Below, one piece after another: positions 8,094-17,226 of a stretch of 64,000 nt of DNA (position 1 is its first letter; each line of letters starts with the position of its first letter). The stretch comes from Pararobbsia alpina (GTDB lineage: Bacteria; Pseudomonadota; Gammaproteobacteria; Burkholderiales; Burkholderiaceae). The stretch is taken from assembly GCF_902859895.1 (NCBI RefSeq), contig NZ_CADIKM010000010.1, forward strand, positions 109,862-173,861. Reading direction: 5' to 3'. The notes under the pieces are model-generated. The model did no database searches, had not been told where the DNA came from, and saw nothing but the letters and a program-made list of their open reading frames with translations. Both the position numbers and the translations under genes were made by a program.

Positions 8094-8902
8094 GCCGCGC
8101 GCTGCTGGTCGACGCGGGCAACAGCCGGGTCAAGTGGGCCCTGGTCGAGGGCTCGCACACCCTCGCCGACGGCGTCTTCGTCCACGGCGAGGAAGCCAGC
8201 GAACGCTCACGGCTCGCGGCCCTGCCCCGGCCCGCCGCTGCCTGGGTGTCGAACGTCGCGGGGCCCGAAGCGGCCGCACGGATCGGGGCGCTTATCGAGG
8301 CCGTCTGGCCCGGCCTCGAATGCCGATGGGTGCGCGCCCAGGCAAAGCAGGCGGGCATCACGAACGGCTATGCCGAACCCTCGCAACTCGGCAGTGACCG
8401 CTGGTGCGGGATGATCGGCGCACGGGCCGCCTACCCGGGCGAGCACCTTCTGATCGCGACGCTCGGTACGGCGACGACCGTCGAAGCCCTGCACGCCGAC
8501 GGCCGCTTCATCGGCGGACTGATTGCGCCGGGCTGGACCTTGATGATGCAGTCGCTCGGCCAGCACACGGCGCAACTCCCTTCGCTCGATGCCGTAGAAG
8601 CACGACAAATCTTGCAGGGAAAGGGGGAGACCAAGGGAAAGGACAAGGCGGCAGCAGAACATATCGGCAGCACATTCGCATGCGATACTCGCAGTTCGCT
8701 CGGCGAGGGTTGCCGGATCGCCCAAACCGCCTTTATCGAACATGCGTGGCACGATGCGGCCGCAACCTTCGGCTCGACCGCGCGATGCTTACTCAGCGGC
8801 GGTGCCGCCGATGCGGTCAGCACGAGGTTACGGATACCGTTCACCCGGCATGAAGGGCTCGTACTGGCTGGCCTCGCATGGATTGCCGCAGCGCCTGTCT
8901 AG
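8090..8902 (+). CDS. coaX: Type III pantothenate kinase
   Basis: This enzyme phosphorylates pantothenate in the first step of coenzyme A synthesis. The 270-residue product has the ASKHA phosphate-binding motif LLVDAGNSRVKWA at the N-terminus, GSDRWCGMIGA in the middle and the second phosphate motif TLGTATTVEALH. The start overlaps the birA stop by four bases, so the two cofactor genes should be translationally coupled. A Lys/Gly-rich stretch of about 17 residues (GKGETKGKDKAAAEH) interrupts the region after LPSLDAVEARQIL and looks like an insertion relative to typical bacterial CoaX proteins. Confidence 0.93.
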   Translation: MSRALLVDAGNSRVKWALVEGSHTLADGVFVHGEEASERSRLAALPRPAAAWVSNVAGPEAAARIGALIEAVWPGLECRWVRAQAKQAGITNGYAEPSQLGSDRWCGMIGARAAYPGEHLLIATLGTATTVEALHADGRFIGGLIAPGWTLMMQSLGQHTAQLPSLDAVEARQILQGKGETKGKDKAAAEHIGSTFACDTRSSLGEGCRIAQTAFIEHAWHDAAATFGSTARCLLSGGAADAVSTRLRIPFTRHEGLVLAGLAWIAAAPV

Positions 8903-8973
8903 GCTGACGCGACTGGACGCGCGCAGCGATGTCCGATATGACGATTCGTTTGACGAACCAAGGAGTGGGGACG

Positions 8974-9315
8974 ATGTTGCGCTGGGTGATCGCTTTTCTG
9001 CTTATCGCTAATCTTGCGGCGTTCGCCGCGGTCAGTGGCGCGTTTGGCCCTTTGCCGTCCGCAGGCGACCTCGAACCGGGTCACATCAGTAGCCAAGTTC
9101 ACCCCGAACACCTCGACGTACAACTGGCGGCAGCTGCACCTTTGGCCGCTTCAGCTGTCGTCGGTGCGCCTGTCAGTACCGACGTACCTGACGCGGCGTC
9201 TCTGCCCGCCTCCGATGCGACGGACTCCGCGGCCGCCGCGGCATCGAATGTCGCGGCTTCGGACGCCGCAGCGGCGGCTAGCGCGCCGAGCGCACCTTCC
9301 TCAGCAGCGCAGTAG
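8974..9315 (+). CDS. Small single-pass membrane protein, Ala-rich, unknown function
   Basis: A 113-residue protein starts MLRWVIAFLLIANLAAFAAV, giving one N-terminal membrane helix. A short conserved-looking part (LEPGHISSQVHPEHLDV) and a long Ala/Ser/Asp-rich tail follow. The ATG at 8974 has AGGAG at 8961-8965, eight bases upstream, so the longer open frame starting at 8929 is not needed. It follows coaX by about 70 bases and overlaps the convergent heptose adenylyltransferase gene by 38 bases at their 3' ends. The topology suggests a short periplasmic tail anchored in the inner membrane. No function can be assigned. Confidence 0.7.
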   Translation: MLRWVIAFLLIANLAAFAAVSGAFGPLPSAGDLEPGHISSQVHPEHLDVQLAAAAPLAASAVVGAPVSTDVPDAASLPASDATDSAAAAASNVAASDAAAAASAPSAPSSAAQ

Positions 9316-9760
9316 TCGAACGCTGGTGCTCGAACGGAATGGCCCGCACATTCCCGCCCCAGCCGCGGACCAGGGCCGATTCGGGCAACGTGTCCATATC
9401 GTAGTCCCCACCCTTGACGAGTACGTCGGGGCGAAGCTCGCCGATCAGCTCGACCGGCGTCGATTCCGTGAACAACACGACCCAGTCGACGCTCTCGAGC
9501 GCAGCCAGAAGAGCCATGCGGTCCGCTTCGTTGTTGATCGGCCGGTCGTCGCCCTTGCCGAGCATGCGGACCGACGCGTCGCTGTTGACGCCGACGATCA
9601 GGCACGCGCCAAGCGCCCTGGCATCGGCGAGATAAGTCACGTGGCCGCGATGCAGGATATCGAACACCCCGTTGGTAAAGACTACGGGCCCCTGTAGCGT
9701 CGCGCGCAACGCGGCAAGTTGCGCGCGATCGACGATCTTGCGTTCAAAAGTCGCGGTCAT
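9278..9760 (-). CDS. rfaE2: D-glycero-beta-D-manno-heptose 1-phosphate adenylyltransferase
   Basis: This nucleotidyltransferase forms ADP-heptose precursor for the lipopolysaccharide inner core. The 160-residue product corresponds to the C-terminal half of E. coli HldE, as is usual in Burkholderiaceae, where the kinase half is a separate gene. It shows VVFTNGVFDILHRGHVTYL with the HxGH motif at 37-40, then GVNSDASVRMLGKG and a late RSTTAL motif. The ATG at 9760 follows AGGAAG; a GTG at 9775 in frame is less likely. The 3' end overlaps the small membrane-protein gene on the opposite strand by 38 bases. Confidence 0.94.
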   Translation of the reverse strand: MTATFERKIVDRAQLAALRATLQGPVVFTNGVFDILHRGHVTYLADARALGACLIVGVNSDASVRMLGKGDDRPINNEADRMALLAALESVDWVVLFTESTPVELIGELRPDVLVKGGDYDMDTLPESALVRGWGGNVRAIPFEHQRSTTALLRKVRSAR

Positions 9761-9780
9761 CCGACTTCCTGACACCGGCC

Positions 9781-10662
9781 TCAGGCCAGTTGCTCCGCGG
9801 AACCTTCATCCTTGGCCGCCGCTTGCAGACGCTGCACGACTTCCTTGCGGTAGCGGTTCAATTCCTGCGCGGTCGTGAAGGTGCGCTCGAACAGGACCGA
9901 CAGGTTGTGCAGGATGCGCTCGACGACCTTCTTTTCCCAGTTGTCGTCGAAGCGGATCTGCTCGTCGAGCCAGTGTTCGAGCCATTCGGGGTCGGGCAGG
10001 CGCGACTGGACGGTGTCGCGCGGAAACAGGTCGCGATTCACGTGCAGATTGGTCGGGTGAAGCGGCTTCTCCGTGCGACGCGCGGAAGCCATCAACACAC
10101 CGATCTTCGCGAATGCCGCGCGCGCCGTATCGCCGAAGTTCGCGAGCGCCTTCTTCATGTAGCGCAGGTAGGCGCCGCCGTGCCGCGCTTCATCGCGCGA
10201 GATGGTTTCGTAGATCTGCTTGATGACCGGCTCGGTATGCCATTCCGCAGCGCGGCGATACCAGTGGTTCAGACGGATCTCGCCGCAGAAGTGCAGCATC
10301 AGCGTCTCCAGCGGGGGCGCCGGATCGAAGGTGAAACGCACGGCATGCAATTCGGCCTCGGTCGGCACGAGTTCCGGCTTGAAACGGCGCAGATACTCCA
10401 TCAGCACGAGCGAATGCTTTTGCTCCTCGAAAAACCATACGCTCATGAATGCTGAGAAATCGCTGTCGTTATGGTTATCGCGCAGGAACATCTCGGTGGC
10501 CGGCAGTGCCGCCCACTCGGTGATCGCGTTCATCTTGATCGTCGCAGCCTGCTCGTCGGATAGCAAGGAAGCATCGAACCGATCCCATGGGATGTCCTTC
10601 TCCATATCCCAACGGACCGATTCGAGTGATTTGTACAGTTCTGGATAAAGCATCGTTTCCAT
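9781..10662 (-). CDS. Ferritin-like di-iron protein, acyl-ACP desaturase-like
   Basis: The 293-residue product starts METMLYPELYKSLESVRWDM. It contains two di-iron ligand signatures, EEQKH near residue 110 and DEARH near residue 195, plus further Glu residues in helices (EMFLRDN, EIRLNHW). Spacing and the EExxH/DExxH form resemble the acyl-ACP desaturase/ribonucleotide-reductase-like branch of the ferritin superfamily, so a fatty-acid desaturase or related oxidase is possible; annotation pipelines usually say only ferritin-like. No transmembrane helix is seen, so it is soluble. The start at 10662 is supported by the conserved-looking N-terminus. Upstream in-frame sequence looks non-coding. 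Confidence 0.78.
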   Translation of the reverse strand: METMLYPELYKSLESVRWDMEKDIPWDRFDASLLSDEQAATIKMNAITEWAALPATEMFLRDNHNDSDFSAFMSVWFFEEQKHSLVLMEYLRRFKPELVPTEAELHAVRFTFDPAPPLETLMLHFCGEIRLNHWYRRAAEWHTEPVIKQIYETISRDEARHGGAYLRYMKKALANFGDTARAAFAKIGVLMASARRTEKPLHPTNLHVNRDLFPRDTVQSRLPDPEWLEHWLDEQIRFDDNWEKKVVERILHNLSVLFERTFTTAQELNRYRKEVVQRLQAAAKDEGSAEQLA

Positions 10663-11478
10663 TTTCCTACCCCTTTTCAGCGCACTGCCTGAAGCTCGCC
10701 GTCCTCGCGTCCGGTTGGACGCTACGGATCCGACTTCGGTCATCGCGCCAGCCAACCTGGCAATGCAAGGTCAACTCTTTATATATTACGCAGCAAATTG
10801 CGTGACCGATGCAGCGTCGCGACTATTTTGGGTCTGCCCGCCGCCATTGCGCCCAGGCATCGTGCGATGTTCTCCCAGCTTTCCCTAGCCGCGAGAAAGC
10901 CGCAGATTTTAGCATGGTGTAGTGGGGCGCAATTCCGAGGCAAGCCCTGCGTCCGAAACTACGCCACACGCGAAGGTAGCTGACACACAGTTCTGCTGTT
11001 CGTTCCCGTCGGCTCGATTTCCGGCGGCATAGGGGTCGGTTTCGAGTGAAACACAGCCCGCGCCTGAATACTTCAAGATCGATTCAGCATCAGGAGTCCG
11101 AGGCCATGCTGCTCGCTCAGCGTCGTGGTCAGCAACACACAGGACATGCACCCCACCCGAGGTGGGGCATCAGATTCATCACGCTGCGAAAACGGGCATA
11201 AGACCTGAAGTCGACAGCGGCAGCCATTGCATTTGTCGACGCGATCACACCGTCGCAAACTTGAATTCAATCGCGCGCTAACGGATTCACCTGTAAAACG
11301 CGATTCTTGCGATATTGCCGCGCAAAAGATCCTGCCTCTGTTCGTTCCATCACGACAGTTGAGCCCGTATGGTTGCCGGTCTCCCTATGGTGGTCGGCCA
11401 TACAGGAAACACGCGATGAACCATGCCCTCTTTTCAAGCCAAAAGGGAGCCCGTTTCCCGAAAGGAAGGTCAGCGGTC
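10663..11478. other. Long intergenic region
   Basis: This gap of about 816 bases lies downstream of phaM and upstream of the ferritin-like gene, both on the minus strand. It holds an AT-rich patch (10771-10790) next to an imperfect palindrome ACGCA-N6-TGCGT at 10788-10803, which could be part of the ferritin-like gene promoter. It also holds one tight hairpin at 11151-11167. Open frames in it are short and have no coding character. I see no gene. Confidence 0.5.
11151..11167. repeat. Tight GC hairpin in a gene-free region
   Basis: CCCCACC and its exact complement flank a 3-base loop (CGA). It stands alone in the gap with no adjacent T-run, so it may be a terminator remnant or part of a small RNA. 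Neither can be decided from sequence. Confidence 0.35.
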
Positions 11479-12402
11479 CTATTTCAAAGGACGAGTGCTT
11501 TTCGAAACCAACGGTACGCTGAGCGATGCCTTGTCCGCGGCACGCATGGCCGCCTTCGGCGGCTTGGTGGTGGACCTCGCGACGGGTTTCGCTCGAGCCT
11601 TGGCGGGAGGTTTGCTCGTGGCCCTGGCAGCGCCGTCTCCGTCGGCACTCGCGGATTTGCTCCCGGGCCGGGTCCGGCCACCGCCCGCATCGGTCGTCTT
11701 GCCCCCTGTGCCTGTCTTCGCCGCATCCTGCACGTTCGCCCCGGACATATTGCCTGCCGCAGTCGCCGCGGCGGGCATGCCGGCAGCCGCACTCGCCGCG
11801 GCGAGGCCCGCAATCTGGTTGAACTGGGATTGGAGCAGATTCCACCACCCGTTCGGATCGAACGCCGCGCTCATTGCCGCCGGGTCAGAAGCGGGCGCCT
11901 GCGGCGCAGGCGGGGAGCTCGTGCCGGACTGCCCACCCTCGCGCCCTGCTTCGCCCGCCGGTGCGCGGGTCGGCGTGCGAGAAGCCGCAGCCTGTCTCGC
12001 GGTATCGGCCGCCGATTCGGCGGCCCGGGTCCCTTCGCGCGTGACGGCGGCGCCCGCCTCGGCCGCCGCGGCGACCGACGATTGGGCAAATGCGCCGAAC
12101 GCACGCAGCGTCGCGAGCGTCGAACGCTGGACTTCGAGTGCCTGGATCGCGGATTGAAGCATGTTCAGGTTCAGCTTGAGCCATTGCTCGACAGCGCGCA
12201 TCTCCTCGATGCGTTTGTCGAGTTCCTCGACATTGGTCAGGGGCGCGACCAAATTCGACATCGCCGACAGCGAGGGCGTCCCGCCCATGCCGGGCATCGA
12301 GAACGGCGCAGCGAACTGAGCGGCGAACGGTCCTTCGCGGAACATTCCCCACATTTTCTCGAACATGTCATAGCCAAACGGTGTACCTGCGGACTCAGTC
12401 AT
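11479..12402 (-). CDS. phaM: PhaM-type polyhydroxyalkanoate granule regulatory protein
   Basis: The 307-residue protein starts MTESAGTPFGYDMFEKMWGM. The N-terminal part (about residues 1-110) has the PhaM form: FEKMWG, then MSNLVAPLTNVEELDKRIEE and a helix ending in ALEVQRSTLATLRAF. A central Ala/Pro-rich region contains FDPNGWWNLLQSQFNQIAG. The C-terminus is rich in Lys/Ala/Pro/Arg, like the histone-H1-like tail of PhaM. In Ralstonia PhaM binds PHB synthase and DNA and ties granules to the nucleoid. The ATG at 12402 is preceded by GGGGGTG. Low-complexity content makes length comparison unreliable, but the domain order is convincing. Confidence 0.82.
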   Translation of the reverse strand: MTESAGTPFGYDMFEKMWGMFREGPFAAQFAAPFSMPGMGGTPSLSAMSNLVAPLTNVEELDKRIEEMRAVEQWLKLNLNMLQSAIQALEVQRSTLATLRAFGAFAQSSVAAAAEAGAAVTREGTRAAESAADTARQAAASRTPTRAPAGEAGREGGQSGTSSPPAPQAPASDPAAMSAAFDPNGWWNLLQSQFNQIAGLAAASAAAGMPAAATAAGNMSGANVQDAAKTGTGGKTTDAGGGRTRPGSKSASADGDGAARATSKPPAKARAKPVARSTTKPPKAAMRAADKASLSVPLVSKSTRPLK

Positions 12403-12568
12403 CGACACCCCCAAGAATACTCATTGATGCATCTCCATTGACGCCTTTATCGGGCGTCCTTCTCGGCGTCTTTCATTGCCCTCTCACCCACACCCCCTCA
12501 ATGACTTCAATTCACCTAGTGGCGTCGCCTGATCCCGTCCCCACGACACGCCCTGTCTGGTATCGCCC

Positions 12569-13561
12569 TCAGGCCGCACCCTCGACCGGCGCAACGGCCT
12601 GATCGATCGCACCGAAGATCGACTTGCCATTCGCATCGAACATCTCGATGCGCACGCGATCGCCGAAGCGCATGAATTCCGTGCCCGGCGCGCCATCTTC
12701 GAGCGTCTCCAGCATGCGCTTTTCGGCGATGCATGCATAGCCTTTGGCGCGGTCGGTGTTCGAGATGGTGCCCGAACCGACGATGGTGCCCGCGCGCACA
12801 TTGCGCGTCTTCGCGATGTGGGCAAGCAACTGCCCGAAATGGAAAACCATATCGGTACCGCAATCGGGCTGGCCCACACGCTTGCCATTCCAGTGCACCG
12901 TCATCGGCCGATGCACGCGCCCTTCGCGCCAAGTCTCCCCGAGTTCGTCGGGCGTCACCGCGACCGGCGAGAATGCCGTGGCCGGCTTGCTTTGATAGAA
13001 ACCGAAACCCTTCGCGAGCTCGCCGGGAATCAGATTGCGCAACGACACATCGTTGGCGAGCATCACCAGGCGCACGGCACCGAGCGCGGCATCAGCGCGC
13101 GTGCCCATCGGCACATCGGTCGCGATCACTGCAACCTCGGCTTCGAAGTCGATCCCGAAATCTTCGGATGCGCAGACGATGTCGTCGAGCGGTCCAATGA
13201 AGTCGTCGCTACCGCCCTGGTAGATCAACGGGTCGGTCCAGAATTCAGCGGGCATCTCGGCACCCCGCGCCTTGCGCACGAGCTCGACATGGTTCACATA
13301 GGCCGAGCCATCAGCCCATTGATAGGCTCGCGGCAAAGGAGCCATGCAAGCCTGGGCGTCGAAGTCGAACGCCTGCCGCGCGCGTGCCTGGTTCAGGGCT
13401 TCGTAGAGCGCCTGCAGTTGCGGCGCATGGAAATTCCAGTCGTCGAGCACGCGCTGCATGGTCGGCGCGATCGCATCGGCGATCGCTGCGTGGCGCAGGT
13501 CGCGCGAGACGACGAGCAGTTGTCCGTCCCGGGTGCCGTCTTTGAGTGTGGCCAGCTTCAT
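12569..13561 (-). CDS. Fumarylacetoacetate hydrolase family protein
   Basis: This 330-residue enzyme of the FAH superfamily starts MKLATLKDGTRDGQLLVVSR. Members hydrolyse or isomerise C-C bonds in beta-dicarbonyl acids using a divalent metal. Visible hallmarks are DFEAEVAVIA (metal-binding acids), LANDVSLRNLIP, GKGFGFYQSKPATAFSP-like substrate-pocket sequence and GSGTISNTD near the C-terminus. The ATG at 13561 matches the usual N-terminus. The frame is open upstream, but that sequence overlaps the divergent DUF3108 gene region and is not coding. The substrate could be fumarylacetoacetate or another acylpyruvate. No tyrosine-catabolism partner is nearby. Confidence 0.9.
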   Translation of the reverse strand: MKLATLKDGTRDGQLLVVSRDLRHAAIADAIAPTMQRVLDDWNFHAPQLQALYEALNQARARQAFDFDAQACMAPLPRAYQWADGSAYVNHVELVRKARGAEMPAEFWTDPLIYQGGSDDFIGPLDDIVCASEDFGIDFEAEVAVIATDVPMGTRADAALGAVRLVMLANDVSLRNLIPGELAKGFGFYQSKPATAFSPVAVTPDELGETWREGRVHRPMTVHWNGKRVGQPDCGTDMVFHFGQLLAHIAKTRNVRAGTIVGSGTISNTDRAKGYACIAEKRMLETLEDGAPGTEFMRFGDRVRIEMFDANGKSIFGAIDQAVAPVEGAA

Positions 13562-13631
13562 CGTGTGGCAGGGAACTAGTTGTAATCCGGGTATTCTACA
13601 AGTGGTGCGGCATCGCGCCGCCAGCAGGTGC

Positions 13632-15089
13632 ATGCGAACCACCCCGATGTACCGGATGACGACTTCGAACCGCTTTCCTTTCCATTCTTTTCCCATTGCC
13701 CGGCGTCGCTGGCCACGCTGGCTGGTTGCGCTCGCGGTCGTGCTGGCCCTGCACTTCGTCGCGGGCCTCTGGGTGATCCGCTTAGGCGGACCTTCAAGGC
13801 TCGACAAGCAGGACTTCAAGGTGCCGGTCCAGATCGCGCTGCTCAAACCACAGGCCGTGCGCAGCATGGCGGATGAGCATTCGCCGAAAGATGAGTCGAA
13901 AGACGGACCGCAAGCCGGCGAAGCAGGAAAAACCCCTGCCGCCGCGCGCAAGGATGCGCTGCAGGCGAGCATCGGCGAATCTCATAAATCGACCAGGCCA
14001 CCTGTTCCGAACAAGCCGCCCGTGCGCGTATCGAAGCCGGCTACCCCGGTGCAGGCAGTTGCATCTGCACCTTCTTTAGCGGCGGCGTCGACGGCGGCTG
14101 CCGCCGCGTCCCCCGCTTCGGCTGAACCCTTGTCGACGGCAGCAAGCTCGCCGGCAAGCGCATCTGCTAACGCAAGCGTACCTTCGTCCGCCAGCGCATC
14201 GACGGCATCCGCTCCCCTCGCCAATTCAAACGCGGATTCGACGGCAAACACGGGCCACGCCGGCCCAGGGGTTGCCGCACCGGCGGCGAATGCACCGGCA
14301 GGCGAGAAGTTCTCCTTGCCGCCGCCGGCCGACCTCCACTACGCCAGCTTCTACAACGGCGTGCAGAACCCATCGGGCACGATTCATTGGGCAACGGATG
14401 GCTCGACCTATCAGATGATCGTGTCGATCCCTTTGCCGTTCGTCGGCACTTACTCATATATAAGCGAAGGCCGGGTCGACGCATATGGGCTCGCTCCACT
14501 GCACTATACCGAGCAGCATGGCCGGCGCGGCACGGATCTCACCACGTTCGCGCGCGGCGACGATACCTCGAAGCCGCATGCGGTGTTTAGTCGCAATCCC
14601 TCGAGCGTCGATCTGCCTCCCGGTGCGCAGGACCGCTTCAGCATGTTCATGCAACTCTCGAGTCTCGTGCGTGGCGATCCCGCGCGATACACGCCGGGGG
14701 TCACTCGCGAGTTCTTCGTGCTCGACAACGACAGCGGTGAAACCTGGCCGATCGAAACCGTCGGCGACGAGAGTGTGCAGACCAGTCTCGGTTTCGTACC
14801 GGCGCGCCACTTCACACGCCTGCCCCGCCGCGAAGGCGACCGACGCAAGGTCGATGTCTGGCTCGCCCCGTCGCTCGGTTGGCTGCCGATCCGCTTCATG
14901 CAAACCGAGCCCAATGGCACAGAGATCGAATTGCGCTATACGGGCGCGGACGCGCCTCGTGCCGACGCCCATGCAAACGATGCCGCAAACAGCCCATCTG
15001 GCGACCCGGCAAGCAGCGCGGTAAACAACACGCTGCCCAGTCCGCACAGCGCAGCCGGCAGCCCCCTCGAGGAGCGCGTCAATCCGTAA
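13632..15089 (+). CDS. DUF3108 domain-containing protein
   Basis: The 485-residue product begins with a short basic N-terminus and a membrane helix (WLVALAVVLALHFVAGLWVI). About 170 residues of Ala/Ser/Pro-rich linker follow, then a C-terminal DUF3108 domain (about residues 235-440; LHYASFYNGVQNPSGTIHWA opens it). DUF3108 proteins are periplasmic beta-rich proteins of unknown function, anchored here by the N-terminal helix in a TonB-like layout. Three nearby ATG codons (13632, 13647, 13656) are possible starts. The first has AGG five bases upstream. The gene is divergent from the fumarylacetoacetase-family gene. Confidence 0.85.
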   Translation: MRTTPMYRMTTSNRFPFHSFPIARRRWPRWLVALAVVLALHFVAGLWVIRLGGPSRLDKQDFKVPVQIALLKPQAVRSMADEHSPKDESKDGPQAGEAGKTPAAARKDALQASIGESHKSTRPPVPNKPPVRVSKPATPVQAVASAPSLAAASTAAAAASPASAEPLSTAASSPASASANASVPSSASASTASAPLANSNADSTANTGHAGPGVAAPAANAPAGEKFSLPPPADLHYASFYNGVQNPSGTIHWATDGSTYQMIVSIPLPFVGTYSYISEGRVDAYGLAPLHYTEQHGRRGTDLTTFARGDDTSKPHAVFSRNPSSVDLPPGAQDRFSMFMQLSSLVRGDPARYTPGVTREFFVLDNDSGETWPIETVGDESVQTSLGFVPARHFTRLPRREGDRRKVDVWLAPSLGWLPIRFMQTEPNGTEIELRYTGADAPRADAHANDAANSPSGDPASSAVNNTLPSPHSAAGSPLEERVNP

Positions 15090-15579
15090 GGCTGGCAACG
15101 TTTGCTTACAGGGATACCCGCGCAGGCGCGCGGCGTGCTGTTTTCCCTGGTGTCATCCCAACTGGCGTCTCGTGCGTTGTGCAGTAAACGCATCGACAGG
15201 AACGCATCGAAAGCGAACTCGCGAGAGACTGCAAGCATTGAAATGATTCGGCAGGGTACAGGGAACGTGCCCGCAAGAGACGAGCACAGAGCCGACGAAC
15301 ATGCTTGAACGAAGCGTGCGTAAAACGATAGTGGAACATTCAAACGCCCTTTACGTTGCCCGCGCGCAACTCGAACACGGGGAAGCTTGAAAGGATCGCG
15401 TAGTCTGAATGCAGCGGTCTGGATTTGCGACTATGCTGGAAACGTTTCTACAGGGCCCTGTCTAATCAGTAGATTCGGAAGCGACGCTGTCGGGCGCGTC
15501 CGGGTCGACCTCTTGAATTCCGACCAACCCGCTCCATTTATGTCTCAGCGAATAGAGCAGCAGGATGAGGAGAGTCGCC
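15090..15579. other. Intergenic region, no gene seen
   Basis: About 490 bases lie between the DUF3108 gene and the DUF3567 gene, both on the plus strand. Reading frames are short on both strands and have no ribosome sites or recognisable domains. The right part is lower in GC and probably carries the promoter of the DUF3567 gene. Confidence 0.45.
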
Positions 15580-15837
15580 ATGCAAATGATTTACAACAGC
15601 CCGAACTATTGCGTCGTCGAGTTCCCGGCGCAGGACGACAACGTCGCGCTGACGTCCGGCGGTTATGAGATCGTCGACAAGAACCTGCAGCGCGAACTCT
15701 ACATTGATGGCTTTATGGCGGTTCGCTTTCGCGAACACGTGCAGAAGCTGATCGAAAAACAGCCGTCGCTTGACGAGGTCGATGAATTCCTCGGTCAGTT
15801 CGACAGCCTTATGCAACAACCCGTCATCCTGCACTAA
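15580..15837 (+). CDS. DUF3567 family protein
   Basis: This 85-residue protein starts MQMIYNSPNYCVVEFPAQDD. It belongs to the DUF3567 family, short cytoplasmic proteins found almost only in betaproteobacteria and of unknown function. The ATG at 15580 follows GAGGAG at good spacing. Segments SGGYEIVDKNLQRELYIDG and FRE-VQ-LIE are characteristic. It stands alone and is followed at once by a strong terminator, so it is a monocistronic gene. Confidence 0.88.
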   Translation: MQMIYNSPNYCVVEFPAQDDNVALTSGGYEIVDKNLQRELYIDGFMAVRFREHVQKLIEKQPSLDEVDEFLGQFDSLMQQPVILH

Positions 15838-16158
15838 ACACGCGCGATGCCGGTTGCAGGCCCCGATCCGCGATGCGGACGGGGCCTTTGTCTTTTGTAC
15901 AGACCCCCTGCAGCACTCAATGCGACGGATCACCACGGAGGAACAGTGCCAATTCTTCAAGATTGCGTCTGCGATTCGCCCTTTTTTAAGATAGGAGTCT
16001 TTGTATCCAAATGTGAATCGGCCCATACCCGGTAAAATAGCGGATTACCCGTTTCAGCAGCCACCGCCAGGACGAATACCGGCCCGGACAGTGTCCGCAT
16101 GACGGCGCGTGCCGAAGTGTTCCCGCTGTTTCAATCAATGTTTTCGACCACGAAGATC
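15838..16158. other. Region upstream of metH
   Basis: Beyond the terminator of the DUF3567 gene this stretch holds a TAAAAT hexamer at 16033-16038 that could be a -10 for metH, without a clear -35. I searched it for cobalamin and S-adenosylhomocysteine riboswitch motifs and did not find a convincing match. Confidence 0.35.
15858..15889 (+). terminator. Rho-independent terminator after the DUF3567 gene
   Basis: AGGCCCCG-A-TCCGC pairs with GCGGACGGGGCCT around a short loop, with one bulged base, and runs into a T-containing tract (TTTGTCTTTTG). It begins about 20 bases after the stop codon. Confidence 0.8.
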
Positions 16159-17226
16159 ATGAGCCAAGCCAGCCCTCTCACCCCAGCCAGCGACCCTCGA
16201 CGCTATACGCGCGGCGCGCAGATGCCGGCACTGTTGAAACAGCGGATCCTGATCCTCGACGGCGCGATGGGCACGATGATCCAGCAGTACAAGCTCGATG
16301 AAGCGGCCTACCGGGGCCAGCGCTTCGCCGATCTCGGCCGCGACATCAAGGGCAACAACGAGTTGCTGTCGCTGACGCGGCCCGACGTGATCCAGGAGAT
16401 TCACGAGCAATACCTCGCGGCCGGTGCGGACATCATCGAGACCAATACCTTTGGCGCGACGCGCGTCGCCCAGGCCGATTACCGGATGGAAGATCTCGCC
16501 CGCGAGATGAACCTCGAGTCGGCCCGGCTCGCACGCGCGGCCTGCGACAAGTATTCGACACCCGACAAGCCGCGCTTCGTCGCGGGCGCGATCGGACCGA
16601 CGCCGAAGACCGCGAGCATCTCGCCGGACGTCAACGACCCAGGCGCGCGCAACACGAGCTTCGACGAACTGCGCGACTCGTACTACGAGCAAGCCAAGGC
16701 CTTGCTCGAAGGCGGCGCCGATCTGTTTCTCGTCGAAACGATCTTCGACACGCTCAACGCGAAGGCCGCACTGTTCGCACTCGATGAGCTGTTCGAGGAC
16801 AGCGGCGAAGTCCTGCCGATCATGATCTCGGGTACGGTGACCGATGCGTCGGGACGCATCTTGTCCGGCCAGACGGTCGAGGCGTTCTGGAACTCGCTGC
16901 GCCATGCGAAGCCGCTGACCTTCGGACTGAACTGCGCACTCGGCGCAGCACTGATGCGCCCGTATATCGCCGAACTCGCGAAGCTCTGCGACTGCTATGT
17001 CTCGTGCTATCCGAATGCGGGACTGCCGAACCCGATGAGCGACACCGGGTTCGACGAGACGCCGGAAATCACCTCGAGTTTGCTTCACGAGTTCGCCGAT
17101 TCCGGGCTCGTGAACATCGCCGGCGGCTGCTGCGGCACGACCCCGGCGCATATCGCCGCGATCGCCCAGTCGCTCGCCTCCGTCAAACCCCGCCAATGGC
17201 CGAACCAATACCGGACCGCCGCATGA
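16159..17226 (+). CDS. Methionine synthase, homocysteine-binding module (split MetH, part 1)
   Basis: The 355-residue product is the homocysteine S-methyltransferase domain of cobalamin-dependent methionine synthase, coded as its own gene. It contains [14 protein letters not shown] at the N-terminus, [15 protein letters not shown], a zinc-ligand Cys in FGLNCALGA and the paired zinc ligands in [15 protein letters not shown] near the C-terminus. It must work with the next gene, which supplies the folate, cobalamin and reactivation domains. The stop overlaps the downstream ATG as ATGA, so the two halves are coupled. ATG codons at 16099 and 16138 are alternatives to the chosen 16159. Confidence 0.93.
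   Translation: MSQASPLTPASDPRRYTRGAQMPALLKQRILILDGAMGTMIQQYKLDEAAYRGQRFADLGRDIKGNNELLSLTRPDVIQEIHEQYLAAGADIIETNTFGATRVAQADYRMEDLAREMNLESARLARAACDKYSTPDKPRFVAGAIGPTPKTASISPDVNDPGARNTSFDELRDSYYEQAKALLEGGADLFLVETIFDTLNAKAALFALDELFEDSGEVLPIMISGTVTDASGRILSGQTVEAFWNSLRHAKPLTFGLNCALGAALMRPYIAELAKLCDCYVSCYPNAGLPNPMSDTGFDETPEITSSLLHEFADSGLVNIAGGCCGTTPAHIAAIAQSLASVKPRQWPNQYRTAA

Noticed and set aside
15890..16158. Cobalamin or S-adenosylhomocysteine riboswitch upstream of metH
   Set aside because: The region was read for the conserved B12-box and SAH-element motifs. Only loose matches such as CCAGGA were found and the required helices could not be built.
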